Assembly: GCF_001625215.2 (NCBI RefSeq)
Contig: NC_030381.2
Location: 47,800,689-47,864,688 of the forward strand
DNA length: 64,000 nt
Direction of reading: 5' to 3'
Source: Daucus carota subsp. sativus
Lineage: Eukaryota > Streptophyta > Magnoliopsida > Apiales > Apiaceae
Each line of letters opens with the position of its first letter. The stretch's first letter is position 1. The notes under the pieces were generated by a model. The model had not been told where the DNA came from. It made no database searches and was given only the letters and a program-made list of their open reading frames with translations. Positions 11,022 to 32,021 of this stretch are shown here, piece after piece. Both the position numbers and the translations under genes were made by a program.

Positions 11022-12468
11022 TAATTGTACATTGTTTGGCACCATTTTTTTAAGCATATTATTTTCCTTCTGAGATCCTGTTATGATCCGATATTTCTAA
11101 AATATTGGATGCTCCACGAGGATGAAAATTTTGTATGACATAATAATTTTTGAGATCAAATACATATATTCATTTTTTTTTTGGAATTTATTATTTTATC
11201 ATTTTTGCTGTAAAATTCGTTCACGAATAAGACTATCGTTGATACCTGTAAACATTGTGTCTGTGATTTCCTCTCTTTATTCAGTAGAATGTGTTTATGA
11301 AATATTTATTTCGTCTAACTCATTCGTAAAAATTAAAATTAATCTTCGGTCTGTTTAAACCTTTTAAAATGTGTAACAATTTGGAGCAAAATTAAGTTTT
11401 ATCCGGACAAATGGGTTTTTCTAACATGTGCTCGTGGCCATGAGCACACAATAGAAAAACCGATCATAAATAAACCAAATATCTTTCCAGCTAAAAAAAA
11501 TCTATTCTGATTTAGTTGGACATCCCGAAGTTGTAGATCCTCCTTAATTAGATTATCGGAATACTGGACCAGAAATCCGATTTCCTGCTTTATTTTTCGC
11601 TCCAGCTGGTATCATTTAATAAGCCTTCCTTTCGACTCTGCGGCGTATTTATACAAGTTGTCGATTTGAATATGGGTATAGCCGTATAGGTAGATCATCA
11701 TTAAACATGTCGTTATCGAAAAGATAATGAATGTCCGACGAGGCTATGACTAATTTATTAAGCAATTCACATTCAAGCTAAGATCAATTCATGATCAAAC
11801 GCCTGCCAGAAAATCAATTATTCAGTGATTTAAAATATTAATCAATCAAAACTCGAATATACTTTAATAATAACTCATAAATTTCTCATATAATTTTCAT
11901 AGATTAACAGAACTTTTTATTTTTGAATAAATAGATTAACACACCTAATAATAATAATAGGGGTTAATTATCAACTAGATCATTTTTTACACTAGAAAAT
12001 ATCAAGTGGATCACTCAGAAATTTTTGATCACATTTAAATCACTAAAATCATAAAAAATATCAAAAAAACATTTTTAATATTTTTTTTAAGAAATAAACT
12101 TAATTTTTTTATCGAGTTTCACATATTTTTCGTACTTTGTACGTCACACAATAAATATTCTAGGAGTATACAAAATGTTTTAAGGTCAATGATTGGCACA
12201 CTGTTGTTTTGTCCATGGGAAGTTGATGAAATGGCAAAAACAAAGCAGAGGAGACCCTGTTGGCACCTATTAGACGCACCAACTGGTCAGTTCACCACCC
12301 ATAATTACACGTAAGAATCCACCCAAAATATTCAAACACAAGTCTATTGAGGCGGCCACTCTTTTTCAATACAATGCACACATGATGCAACTAGCAACTT
12401 GCATCTTTCTTGTCTTCTTTGTTTACAAATAATTTTATACATTGAATGATAAGGGATAAAAAAAAACA
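11022..12468. other. Intergenic spacer between RLK1 and RLK2
   Basis: This should hold the RLK1 3' UTR and the RLK2 promoter. The second copy of the short palindrome is at 11416-11452. The rest is AT-rich with no recognisable gene. The open frame at 11122-11358 looks like chance. Confidence 0.5.
11416..11452. repeat. Short near-palindrome, copy 2
   Basis: GTGCTCGTGGCCATGAGCAC lies inside a longer imperfect inverted repeat bounded by TTTTTCTA and TAGAAAAA. Its reverse complement matches the element at 2381-2414 in spacing and core (TGTGYYCATGG). Confidence 0.5.
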
Positions 12469-15610
<3,142 letters not shown>

Positions 15611-16297
15611 TAAAAGAAAAATTTGTTCTCTATATATTTTTGCTCAGTGATTTGTACAATCAATTTTTTGATACATTTCTAATACACGATTGTTCTTGTG
15701 AGAGGAATTTGGTACAGCAATTTGATGATTAGCCTAACAGCTAATTATCTGCTGACCTATGTTACCCGAACTCGGCTGAAAGTGTCCAAACTGGATATGT
15801 GTCCGAGTGTCGGACTCCGCAATAATTTGAAAATTTTATATTTTTGGCCTAAAATAAAGTGTCGGAGTGCCCATACCTATGTCCGAGTGTTGAGTGTCCG
15901 ACACGAGTACTTGAAGCAAAATGAAGAGTCGGGGTAACATAGCTGCTAACAACAATGCCGAGAACCAAGATACATCATACACACACCATTGTGAACATCC
16001 TGCTGTGCATGACACCTGCATAGCTGCATATGAAAAGAAAAAACACATGCATAATTCGTTCAATAAAGGATCTCTGTGATTGTTCGATAAGAACAGAAAA
16101 CGTGCTAGATAATTGATGGTATTCTGTTGAGGTGTGCTCTTAATCATTAATGCTTTTATCCAACACAATCTTGATAAGACTCTTGAATGGCCACTGCCAT
16201 GCCCATACAAAGTGAGTAACTGCTTAGTCAAAGGCCTAACACAATGCTATGTAATGTGTTACATTGTAAGAAAATGTTGTATGAATGTTTTTACATT
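15611..16297. other. Intergenic spacer between RLK2 and RLK3
   Basis: RLK2 3' UTR, a hAT-type MITE (15757-15942) and the RLK3 leader or promoter. Frames on the minus strand here fall largely inside the MITE and are not genes. Confidence 0.5.
15757..15942 (+). mobile_element. hAT-type MITE (186 bp), copy 1
   Basis: Terminal inverted repeats CTATGTTACCCGAACTCGG and GAGTCGGGGTAACATAG are flanked by 8-bp duplications CTGCTGAC (15749-15756) and CTGCTAAC (15943-15950), one mismatch. The interior has repeated GTGTCCGAGTGT motifs. The same family lies at 26006-26192 in the opposite orientation. Confidence 0.8.
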
Positions 16298-19568
<3,271 letters not shown>

Positions 19569-19965
19569 TTGACTTGGTTTCATATTTGTATAGTAATTTT
19601 AATATTTTGTTAATAATTCTGCATTTCTGTGTTTCGTCCACATGGAGCAGAATCCGGACATTGATGTACATTTTAAGACAACGGGAAGAGGCCTATAGGG
19701 ATTTTACAGAGTCAGAGACTCAGAGGATTACTATGCTTAGTAGTAGATATAATATAATTTTGCAACAAATAACAAAAAAATGCTGCCAGTTTGAGCACAA
19801 CTCATATGTATAGCCACAAAAATGGGCTCTTAACAAGTATATAGAAAATTTTCACCTATGACTATTTGTGGTAAAATCAAGAAAAGAATGAGTGTCTTTT
19901 AACTAAAAAAGTTGTATAAACAAAAATTTAGGAGAAATTTATGAATAACAAGAGTATTTTATAAA
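19569..19965. other. Convergent 3' region between RLK3 and CCC1
   Basis: This 397-bp gap must hold both 3' UTRs and polyadenylation signals. It is AT-rich, with AATAAA-like words but no single decisive site. I see no gene in it. Confidence 0.5.
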
Positions 19966-22900
19966 CTAGGTGAAGAGGGTGACAACATCTCTACGGTATC
20001 CTCTGACTATCAAAAGCCTAGGAACATTTTCCACTAATAGATCCATATATTCCATATAGAAGTATGCCGGATGGTTGGCAGGAGGTGGTGGTAGACTTAC
20101 AAGCACAACTGTAGCCATTCTTGAATATCTTAGAATTGTTGAGTTCAACTTAAGAGTGGTGTAAAGGAATTTTTCAACCTGTTGCTCGTGGACTACCACA
20201 GGCTTCCCATCAGCCATTAGCTCTGTTCCGTTTTTCTCTGCTTTATCTTTCATCTCTTTTAAGTAACTAGCATTCCTGCGCTGAGCAGCTTCGAATGCCT
20301 CAACTGACTCGTCCTGCTTTGATTCAGCGTCTGCTTGGGTATCCCATGATTTCATTGAGATAACAATAACTTCTGCTTGCATCCTAAGATCATAAAGAAA
20401 TTTCTTGACATCAGCCTTAAGCTCCTCTGCATCAGAATCTTCCTCAGCAATGCAGAATACCCGTATCTTACAGCTCTCAAAGCTCTCTTTAGTAAGGAGG
20501 AGCTGGGAGAGGAGAAGCATAAGACCACCATCTCTCACAATCCAATACAAATCAATCGTACCATACTGCCTCTGATACTCGTTTGGCCATTCATCTAGAC
20601 CCTTGACAATAACAACTGCCTTATTTGCCACAATGCAGTCATTGATTATTCCCACAAAAGTGGCTGGAATTTCTATCAAGTTTTCACGACGCCATATTTC
20701 TGGATATCTCATCACCACAATGTTGGGCTTCAGGTTCCCAAGCCCCATAGTCTGTACAATGCCACGAAAGCCTACAGACATATTGGGCGCCACAATTATC
20801 TCAGCAACACCTTCACAGCGTTTGTACTCTATATAGGTACTAAGTTGCTTGCAAGCGATCTTTGCATCTTCTGCACATTCATGATAATCACCATCAAGGA
20901 TAGAGGCAAAGATGGACATCCCCCTCCCCTTCTTCTTCATGCAGTTGGCAAAGTCGGCAAGCTTTGGATGGCAGGGTACATTTTCTGGTAGTTTTCCCCA
21001 TGGACGACAAAATATTAAAGGAATAGGGTACCAGTTCTTTGGGTGTACTTGGCTTGCTGCAATACGAATAGATAATGACAGACAACACAATGTAAAATAG
21101 TCAAAAGAAGAACAAACAACATTAAGAAAACAATGTATCAAAGACAAAGCAAGCTAGTGTTTTATAAAACTAGAACCATATGGCAACATAAAATCTGCAA
21201 GATGAGATATACAATTAGAAAGAGAATGGACCTAATTTCAGAGGAAATATCCAACATGGGGTGAAAACTGGTAAAACGCCCGTGCTCTAGAAAACTATTT
21301 ATAATATATTTTAAAGCTAATAAAAGTGATTATACCGTGTATAAAAAGCATACTGACCTCCTAAAGATCGAAGACTTCGAAGTGCTAACTGAAAGTATGC
21401 ACTTTTGAAACCATCACCCCAGTCCCCAGCTTTACCTTTAAGGCTCACATAATAATATATGAGGCTTGCTAGGGCCAGAGACACCACAGTGAATGACCAG
21501 GAAATCAAAAACATGATCACTGTCAGACAAGAACAAGCAGGTCAATATAACATGCAAGTGCTGATGGGCAACAAACTTGTATACAGGCACTCATAATCAT
21601 TGGTCGCGGAGTGCATAATATACATAGAACTGCTAATAAAAAGTCCGTATATTATTCAACTGAAAAAATGCATATGATTTATAAGAAGCAAATGCTACAC
21701 TTGCTCCATAGATATTTTACGAAAAATGTTACATCCAAAATGGCCAAATACATATCACATAAACTGTCACATACTGGACCCCGCGCGGGGAGGTGGGGGT
21801 TTTGGGGGGGGGGGGGGGGGGGAAGAGATCTACCTTTCTGTCACTAAGTATTATTTTTCATATACCAAATACTTTTGCAGACCTTGAAGTCTAGCAAGGC
21901 CAATATATTTGCAAATATATACTTTTCATTGTTAATTAATGCTCAACCTAATAATACAACAAATTCTTCTTCCATGCACAAGGTTTAATTTGTCCAAAAA
22001 TTACGCGACATTATAAGTTAAGACCTTCAACTTTGAGCCCCGCTACAAAGGGCGATCCTGTACAACTTAAGGTATTAACACATTACTTTTTTTTATTAAA
22101 TATAACATCATGAACCCTGACAAATATAGGAGTATATAACATCATGAAACAAATTCAGAAGAAAACTAAAAAAAGGATTCTCAAGAACCTACAAGCAAGG
22201 CATACCTATACAAAGTGATGCACCAAGTAGTGAGAGGCTCCAGTGGTGAAATTTCCACCTAGGACGCCAGCTGGGAGCATCCAAAAGATCCAGAAGGAAA
22301 CAGGATAGATTCACCCCGGCGTAACAAAGAAGATAAAACATAGTTGTTGTTGGCGATATAAGATCCAGATTTCCAATTACAACACAACCCATACAAATGA
22401 AGGCAGTAAAGAGGGTAGCAATGTGAGGCTCATCCCCTTCCGCAACCTTAAAGTAATTCAGAACAGGTAGAATGTCATCATTGGCTATAGCTGCAAGCAG
22501 GCGTGGAGCACCTGTCAGGCTCTGAAGAGCTGCACCTAAGGTCGAAAGGATTATTCCGACATATATAAGTGCAGGTAGAGGCCAAGCAACAGTAGCTGTA
22601 AGCAACCTACATGAATCATACAATTATATCTCCAGATATTAAAGTTCTGCCAAAGAAAACATCTCAATTAACTCTTGAAATGATATAACTGTCATAAATA
22701 CATATTCCATGTCAAAATGAATAATATTACAAAGAAGCCAAATTAAGCATAATATTAGACCATGAAATAAAAATTATATATTTTTACGCAACACCCATGG
22801 CATGAGGGAAATGGACATATATGATATAACGGTTCAAAATCAAAGAGGGAGAGACTTCAGACTATCAAGGGCAAAGGAAGATTAGTCTGCTTACAGAAGG

Positions 22901-25900
22901 TTAACCTTTAAAAAATCTATGTATGATAATCTGAACAAGCAAATCCGATCAAAAACTTAGGAGCACGTCCCTTGAAATTAATAATACTCTAGCTCAACAT
23001 AAACACATTGTTGATTGATATTCAAAGCTACAAACAATTTTTAAATTAGTTACACTAGCATTCTTTGCATATGACAGTATATATTACTCACTTCAATAAA
23101 TGCAGATAGAACCAAATTGTAAGTAGAGAAATATATATACCAGTTCCCATCAGTACTACACAATGAAACATGAACCTAGGGACTACACTAAAAAGCTGCC
23201 TGACTAAAGGTTGACTGCTTGATGATGTAAACCTAGTACCTTACACTAAACGCAGAAACATGCATATCAGAGCAAGAACTGCTGATCTGATACAAGCAAC
23301 TAAGTGCCCATGCTAATCATGTGCTTATTTAAAGAGTCATCACTGAGCTAACTTTTCCTGATTTCATGAATATCTCAAGAACACACCTGTCTGTAAATAG
23401 TTTGTCTCTAGTTGCAAGAGCCCCAAACAAGAAAACTGATAACATGTACAGTCCCGTGGTTGTAAGAGTTGCTGCCAGTGTGCCGATAGGAATAGAACGT
23501 TGAGTGTCTTTAAGTGAAGCAGAACGATTTGAACCTGCCATAATTCCTGTGACAGCCGGGAAAAAAAGACCTACCAAAGCACTGCCAATATATGTATGTC
23601 AAAAATTCAATTTTAACAGTCCATATTAATAATAATTATAGTAACAATAATGATAATACTTTTACCACTAACAACAATGAAAGATGGTGAAAATAACAAT
23701 AACAGTGGCAACAGCAGCAGGTAGAGAAGTGGTATCAATAATTATTTTGTTGTGAATAAAAAAGTTTTTACAAGTAAGGAACAAATACTAATAAAAGCTA
23801 ATAGCCCAGACATATTCAACGAAGCACAATAAAACAGTTTTCTAAATACTTGAAGAGAAGTGGATATGAAATCTCTCTCGGTCAAACCATCAGGTAGCTT
23901 TATTCTCGCTATAGAAGCCGTGCTTGGTAGTTAATATTGACGAACAAATTAATTAAGTTCTAACTTGTATTATAAATGTCAGTATCGCTGTCACAAAGTT
24001 TTTAACAAACCAAACAACTTATGCAGATCAAAAAGTTTATGAACATGTACATTCGAAGTCTACATGATTGTTTATTTATATTTCAAAAGGCAAGGTGACA
24101 ACATAAAATTCCAAAACTATGTAGACACTACATTTATCACTTACTTAAAATTCCAGTCTATTTTACCATCAGGGTCGGGTATTCCGGCATTGTTGGTTGG
24201 TTGATACTCTGGGCTCCAATTGTCTTTAAAAGTTTTTGTACTTAAGCCCGTAAATCCAGCTGTATGCGTTATCACAAGAGATAATAGTTAATTCCTCATC
24301 CTGTAGCTTAAGTGGAATATAATACGATAAAACAAAACATAAAAAGAGTGTAAAAAACATAAAAGCCTTTACAACTTACAGAATTATTAGAATTACTAAA
24401 ATCACCAAACACTATATTTGATTAAATCAATAGCAAACACAATAAAAGGTTTACTCATACTGTAAAGAATCCTGTAAATGCCTATTTGCCCATCTATTTG
24501 AAAGTTTAAGGCTTCTAAATTTATTATCATTTGGTTCGTCTCTTTAATATTGTGTGATATTATGTTTTTAAAAAATTATAATATCTTTTCTTACTCCATG
24601 CACTTTCCTTCAATCCACACCAGATTTATATTGTTATATTAACAGTGAGACTATCTATAGTACTATGGTGACAAACTTGCAAGTACAATTGTTTTCAGCA
24701 GTACATAAAAAAAAAGTTGCTGATAGATATCAGGCATCATATCATGCTGAGTGTGAGATATGGTGGTAAGAGGGTGGTAATTGATTGAAAGCACAACACT
24801 ATGAAAAACCTTTCTTAATAACTTGATAAGGTTCGATTTTTTCCTGTCAATTAACATAAAAGATAAAAAGACACATAGAGAGAACATTAGATATGTGGAA
24901 AATCAATGTGTACGGCATGAATAAATAAAATGTTGGTGAAGAAAAGTACGGAAAAATTATGATTCTTTAGACAGAGGGACACAATATGAAATACCTAGCA
25001 ATTCACATGCCACTGACTTGTCTATGCTTTTCATGGTAAAAATAAAAAAGGAATAATCGAGAAACAAGACATCAACAAACGAATTCTCAGGCCAAACAGA
25101 TATATTTTTATAGTCCCATGCAATATTGTTACAGTATATCTCTAACTGTATCAAGTGTACCACTGAACAGACTGTAGTGTTAACAATAGCAGGGGTAAAC
25201 ATGTACCTTTGCTAATTTGGCAAGAAAAACAAATGGTAACCAAGATGAAGACTTACTTGCTGGATGATCTTTTTTCGCCACAAGTATCCCAATAAATATT
25301 GATATCAATGAAAACAAGACAGGCACAAGAAATGCAGGCGCCACCCGATTGATCATTTTCACGCCACCAAAAACAATAAAACATAAAATGATGGTCACTA
25401 TGATCCCGTAAATCTGGAGATCATGTAAACTTGGGCTTGTTATAGGCTCAGCAACTGATGTGCCATTCACTCTCGTAATTGTCTCTGCACACAAAGATAA
25501 CAAATGCAATCAAATGGGTGTGATGTGGACTGCCATAGTATATTATCAGACATTATGACTTTATGAGTAACTTAGTATCCCAAGTCCTAACCACCACCCA
25601 AGAAGTTCCCCACAATTATGCATTCAACATGGACAATATTATGAACTAATGATTGGAAAAAAAAACTAACTATGAAAGAAAATGCAACATATATAACAAG
25701 TCATAGTGCACTCTGTAGAGAATTCTAGTGAAGCTACAAATAATTTGACATTGCATTTACTCGATTGTGATTTAGATGATTCATAAGTAGACACAATTGA
25801 CACATATCAAAATACTAGATATCTACTGCGAAGAATTATGTTTGTCCAAAAATAAGAATTGCATGATTGGAAGGAGAGAATTCAGAATAGTAAGTAAAGA

Positions 25901-28900
25901 AATTGAGATGACTTGGGAGTAAAAATATGGAGAAATTCAAGAGTATATATGACTTGAGAGTAACAGTATAGAGAAATTCCAGAGTATAATCATCTATCTT
26001 GACGGCTATGTTACCCGGACTCTTCATTTTGTGTCGAGTACCCGTGTCGGACACTCGACACTCGAACATGGGTATGGACACTCAGACACTTATTTTAAGC
26101 CAAAAACATGTAACATTTTGAAATTATTGCCGAGTCCGACACTCGGACACGTATCCATGTTGGACACTTTTAGCCGAGTCCGGGTAACATAGCTTGACGA
26201 GGTAGAAATCCTAAAATTTTCATAGTTCTCAACATATGATAAAATTACAACTCAGTTAATGTTTATACTAATTAAGCAACAGGTCAGCTAAAACTAATGC
26301 TAACTTGTACAGCATATATCCTACATCACCTATGACTTAACTGCTCTCCTAGTAAACTTATAGCTCCTGCATCATACCAACTATCGGTCTATCAACTATA
26401 TCTATTAGTTTAGTACTCTTCATTGAAAGGTGAAAACAAGCACCATTTTGGTTGTGGTTATCACCCATATTTTATTCAAGACTAATATCTAAAGATGTTT
26501 GATATAAAACATTCTCTTTTCAATATTGACATTAGAATCAGATTACAATTACAACAATGAATAACTATTTAGGCAATACTTAATGACTTCTAAAATCTAA
26601 TAAGGAATAGATCACATGACGAAAATATCATGAGTTGGGCACCTAACCCCTGGTCCAACTCAGTTCCTTCACTAATATATACAATTTCTTATATAGTTCT
26701 TAATTGTATTGGAATTCTATATTTGTGTTAAAAAATACTAACATGTTATCTATTACGAGTGTCCTAGTAATTTCAAATTAAGAAAAAAAAGTAATTCAAT
26801 TTTTTACTTTGTTGTATAGAGTAGTAAAAAGATATTCAGTATTTTATTATTAATTCAGTTTATAAAATTTAGACATTGTTAGAAATTCTATAATTGCTAT
26901 GTGCTTGGCACGTGGTTATATGCAAGTAAGAATTAACTACAAGGACTTAACTATAATGCAAGTCGCTGCAGATGCAGTGATTAAGATGACCATTATATCT
27001 TGCAAGTCGGTGAATACTGAGTTGAAGAAATACATAGTCATTAAATAATTACTGTTAATTAAGCCTGCTGCTTATAATATTCTATCATTAGCAAAAAGCA
27101 TAATAAAATCCATTACCTCTAAATAATCCTGCACTGGGTACAGCATTTAAAAAGGTCTCTACTGCTCCCAATACGTAACTACATTCACAACCAAACAAGC
27201 AAAACAGTATTCCACATGAGTACATACCTAAATCTTGAATACAGTAAGCTTATTTAGAAAATTACAAAAACAAAAGGTTCAGAGTTTCGTGTGCTGTATG
27301 AATTAGCAAGATACTATCAACTTACAGTGATCCAGAAACTGCATTTCCAAGGAAAAAACACAAGCCAATGCTGACTCCAACTTCTGGACCCAAGGCCCGA
27401 CCAATGAGATAGTAAGGTCCTCCACCCTAAACAAATTATATAATTTAAAAACATACACTTGAAACAAATCATGTAGCCAATCCACCATTTGCATACCCTG
27501 TGAAGATTTCCTATCAAAGCTTATACTTGTTCTATGTGACAACACAAGACATATGCCAGAACTAGAGAACTAAAATATGTAATGTTACACAGCTTCAAGA
27601 AAATCATATAAAAGACATGGGATGTACAGCTAAAATATAATTTTCTCAAAAAAAAAAAAACTCTTTTACCTTCATTGCTCCGTTAGTTGCAATTGCGCTC
27701 AACGATACAGAAGTCAAGAATGTACATAAGCCACAAAAGGTAACTAGCAGCAGTGATTCGCCTATGCCAGCCATACCAACAATCCTGTAATTCCACATAA
27801 ACAACACACAGTTAGCTTTTCTATTATAGCCAAAATTAGTATTAGCTAGGCTTTATAAATGGAAGAAGATAAAGAACAATCCGTTTACATAAGTCTAAGT
27901 TGGATCCCATGTACTTATAGATGAGGATATTCATCAAAATCACATCTAAGGTTCTGTGCTGGAGGCTAATTATCTGTTATATATTACAAGAAACGCAAAG
28001 CAATGGATTAAGATACCAGTACTTCGCCATTTTAAAGACAAGGTTTCCAGGATAATCTGATCATCTGCATCAGAAGGAACCTAATATCACACTTTAAACT
28101 GATGTTAAAATTTGTGAGTCCAATAAAAGGTCCATCTAGATATATATATGAAAGCCACTGGTCTTACTCTAATTTAGGAAAACCTATCCCCCAAACCAAT
28201 CTTGGAAATTGAAATTAGGACTTGGAGAGAGTTTAGTTATCCACATCAAGTTGTAGGTACATACAATATATATGCTAGCCTAACTCTAGTAAGCTAATAA
28301 TAGAGCAATGACAGCCAACCAGGTTCAACAACCATCTGATCTCTGGTCACTCCACTTCCTACTCTTTAAGGGACCATTTAGGCTTTAACCTCACTGTCTA
28401 TCTATTACTTGCAAAGTACATAGGTTTTTAGAATATATATGTTAATTAAAAAAACTTCAATTTGACCAACAGTGTTCTTTCTGTACATACACAAAAGAAA
28501 CAGAACTTTAGGAAGCCAGTGCGAACATCAGGTAATGACATTTACCAAGAGAACTGGATGGATTCAACTACCACTAAATTCTGCTTAATTATTAAAATGA
28601 CAGTAGTATATTGTCTATTAAGAATCAAATAAAAAATTCAGTAAATTACCAAGAGAAACGGATGTAGTATATAATTCCCAAAATATTTTGCAAACATGGA
28701 ACAAACACTCCCATCATTGTCCCCAGCTTAATGCCAGTATTCTGCAAATAACAGCAAAAAAATTGGATAACAATAAAAAAAAATTAATGGAACAAAAAGT
28801 ATGCTAAGAATTATAGGAGCCAACTTAATTTAAAATTTATTCACCAACAGTTATGCATTATTTGAGTCATCACAAAAGTAAACTTGCATAAAACTGAATC

Positions 28901-31900
28901 CACTATTGATGATTAGAACTCCACCTAACCAGATTTAACTATTAGGTTTCTAGTGCAGCAAACAAAATAGAGAAAAAACATGGTCGGTCACTTCCAACAA
29001 ATAATTAATGAAACAGAGGGGAGATCCAGGCATGTGAGGAACATTTAGAGATATCAAATTACATGTATGGTACCTTCGGGTGGAGCTCTGGACTGGAACC
29101 ATCTTCACCTTCTCTTGGACTGGATGGTGCTTGAATCGGCTCTCCGGTCATGCTATGACAGCAAAGTCCATTTACTTTAGTATGATTACAAACAATAGAA
29201 ATCCAATATGTCCAATTTACATAAGCTAAAACCAAGATTAAAGCACTTGTCAAAAGTTCCATTCATAGAATTCCATTTTTCGTAACATCCATTTTGTAAA
29301 AACGAAATTTTGCATAAGAGTGACTTTCTTACAAATCCTATCAAGTAGAATAATGAAGATATATGTTTTAAAAATATAGAAATATTAGATGAGTAAGGTA
29401 CAGAAAAGGATAACTTCACTTGTACCTCTTCAGACCTAAAATGTTGACCAGAGAATCAAAACCAAATAATTCCAATTTTGATTCTTCATGGGCACCATTG
29501 GCAACTCCGTGAGTAGGCAATGACCCTTCTCTTGCATTTGTTATCAAGTTTGGCGGCATGCCTACTTTGACCTTCCTGTGTGACATAAGAAACAGGACTG
29601 GTAAGAAGCTAGCAACAAAAAAGACACTGCATTCTTGTAGTATAATGACAAAGCGCAGTAATGCAATATAATATCACCATATGAAAAAAACTCAAAAAAG
29701 AAGAAATAGAGTTATCTGAAATATGCAAACTGATCTTGGAAGCACCTCTTTTACTTTTCATAACAATTAAGCACCCGGTATCAACTTTTCAACTAACACA
29801 ATCCCACACCGAGCTTCAAAAAGTATCTACTGCAAGAAACAGAGGACGGAGTACATAATAAGGCCCCCTTCATAAGTTCAGGACTCTTTACTGCCGATAG
29901 AACACCCTAGACAATGCTAGTAAATAGATCACTAATTCTATAAAAGGAGTAGAAGTACAGTCATTTCCTCTATATCAACTAAAAACATAATACCTTTCTA
30001 GAGTAAGTAAGAGATAGTCCAAACTAATAGAATATATGCGCACAATTTGGGGGATCCGATCTCAGATTTACTTTTTCAAGTTAACAAGGTTGCGTATTGA
30101 TTTTTTCCACCGACAAATGAAATCCGCATCCCCTAATAGAATAGTCTCTCCCTAACCAATGAAGGCTTCTCACAAATTATAAACGCGCAAGAGAAGCATA
30201 ATAATATCCACAGCTTCCACTACCTCATTCCATATAAAACGAGTAGTTAAAATAGAGAACCTACAAACTAAAGAACATGCATAGATTCTAATAGAAGAAA
30301 AACTACTGACCGCTTCCTAAAGACAACTAAAGCGACAATTTCAAGTTAAAAACTTTCTTAAGACCATAATTAAGGATATCAAAGATTGATGAAAATGCCA
30401 TTATTGTAAAAATTGCAAACAACAGTGTTATATAATTGCTCATATGACCTTTTTCCTGGAATAATAAAAGCAATGACACACCATGAACCTCGGCATTCTG
30501 CACATCCTTTCCACGGCTTACCACATTATCATTAAAAGTAATTATATAATTCATGAATCCATTTGGTATTTAATAAACTTGCATGCCAATCCACTGCAGG
30601 ATACTATCAACTAATTTGTAGCTTCACGGAAGTATTAATCATGAAAGCAACAGTATAGATGGAGGCATAGAGCATTGTGCATGTGACCACTGTTCATAGA
30701 TTGCCGAGACCAGTGCAGTTTCGATACACTGCCCAAGTGCCTATCAATACAAAAACTGCTAACAAAATTCCCTTACATGCCTTAAAATTCGTCACTATTC
30801 AAGTTGAATCCTAATCCTAAATCATGCCAGAAACTGACCCACAATGTCATTTATGTGCACTAAGTGATAGATATAAGCCTATAATAAGCACTGGACAGAT
30901 TTAGCATGTTACAACTAGATCCCAACTGACACACAATGTCCTACGTGATAGATATAAGCCTAAAACAAGCACTGAACAAATTTGGTGTTGATACAACTAG
31001 ACACCCAACCCCAGCTTCAATAAACGAAATCAAATCAAACATATCTACAATAACCTAATTGAAATACATCTCAGAAGTAGGGTCTAGGCATATGTGCAGG
31101 GACGTGGCACTCCAGTATCTTCCATCTCTTATTATATCAGTAATAGATGTGACCCTTAAAAAGATCAAATCTGATATTAGATCCAGTATGGTACATCCAC
31201 ATGTCCATCACTTTCAACTTCCCTTTTTGTTCCTTCTTCATCATATAACATAGCCCTTAGACCCATACATCATTGGGGTCCTCTACTTCGATCATCTTTC
31301 TTTTCTAATCTCTCTCCTTTTTCAACAACAGAACATTTTCTTAGAAATCGTCCAATTTAAAAACATTTAATCATCTAAGCAAAAAGTCATTTCTTTTCCT
31401 AGAAGTAACATATTAAACTCCCGACAAGTTTGACACTCTCACAGCAACCTTACATAACAAATACATATTCAAATGCTTTTTCAGTTTAATAACTTACTCC
31501 TTTTACACTTTAGAACCAACCTATGTATTTAATTGTACAAGCATCAAGAAATATACGAATCATATTAATTCAACTGCAGAAACATGATCAGGCATTAAAC
31601 GGAGTCCAATACTTCAAGTATCATACTTATTCCGCTTACATACCCTCAACCAATGCACGTAACTCTATAACCACCAATCAAACACCTAATCAAATTAAAC
31701 CAACACTGATAACACTGCCAGCTACCTAACAAAGTCAAATTCTCCTATAATCAAAATTGCTGCAAGTTAATTAACTTCAATTAACAACTTCATATCATCA
31801 ATTGCATAATACAACACAATGTGGCAACAGATATAAATGAGAAACAAGTCGAAAAGAGATCGAGCTTACTGGAATGAAGTGGATGATGAAGATCCAGGAT

Positions 31901-32021
31901 CCAAGGAAGACATTTCGACAACGGCTCGATCGCTGTCCTGCGCAACAACTGGACTGTACTTCCTCCCTATCCGAAAATCTCGCTGATGTGGTGCTGCCTC
32001 AATCTCCTCGTCATTATCCAT
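19966..32021 (-). CDS. CCC1: Cation-chloride cotransporter 1 (SLC12 family), 980 aa, complete
   Basis: Electroneutral cation-chloride cotransporter; plant CCC1 is reported from Golgi/TGN endomembranes and affects ion homeostasis. Thirteen exons in transcription order: 32021-31870, 29575-29426, 29152-29074, 28741-28650, 27784-27670, 27426-27326, 27178-27117, 25484-25257, 24259-24145, 23581-23387, 22606-22206, 21519-21358, 21056-19966. They sum to 2943 nt in one open frame with GT-AG junctions. The N-terminus holds [17 protein letters not shown]. The membrane domain starts near residue 136 ([19 protein letters not shown]) and includes [53 protein letters not shown] and [20 protein letters not shown]. 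The cytosolic C-terminal domain (about 618-980) ends RRDVVTLFT. This matches the Arabidopsis protein almost end to end. Intron 1 is 2.3 kb, intron 7 holds a hAT MITE and intron 11 a poly-G tract. Confidence 0.96.
21785..21822. repeat. G-rich tract with a run of 19 G in CCC1 intron 11
   Basis: CGCGGGGAGGTGGGGGTTTT precedes an uninterrupted run of 19 G (21804-21822). Its composition is sharply unlike the AT-rich intron around it. It could form a G-quadruplex, or be an unreliable homopolymer from sequencing. Confidence 0.8.
26006..26192 (-). mobile_element. hAT-type MITE (187 bp), copy 2, in CCC1 intron 7
   Basis: Terminal repeats CTATGTTACCCGGACTC and GAGTCCGGGTAACATAG are flanked by CTTGACGG (25998-26005) and CTTGACGA (26193-26200), an 8-bp duplication with one mismatch. 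The interior matches the element at 15757-15942 in reverse orientation. Confidence 0.82.
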
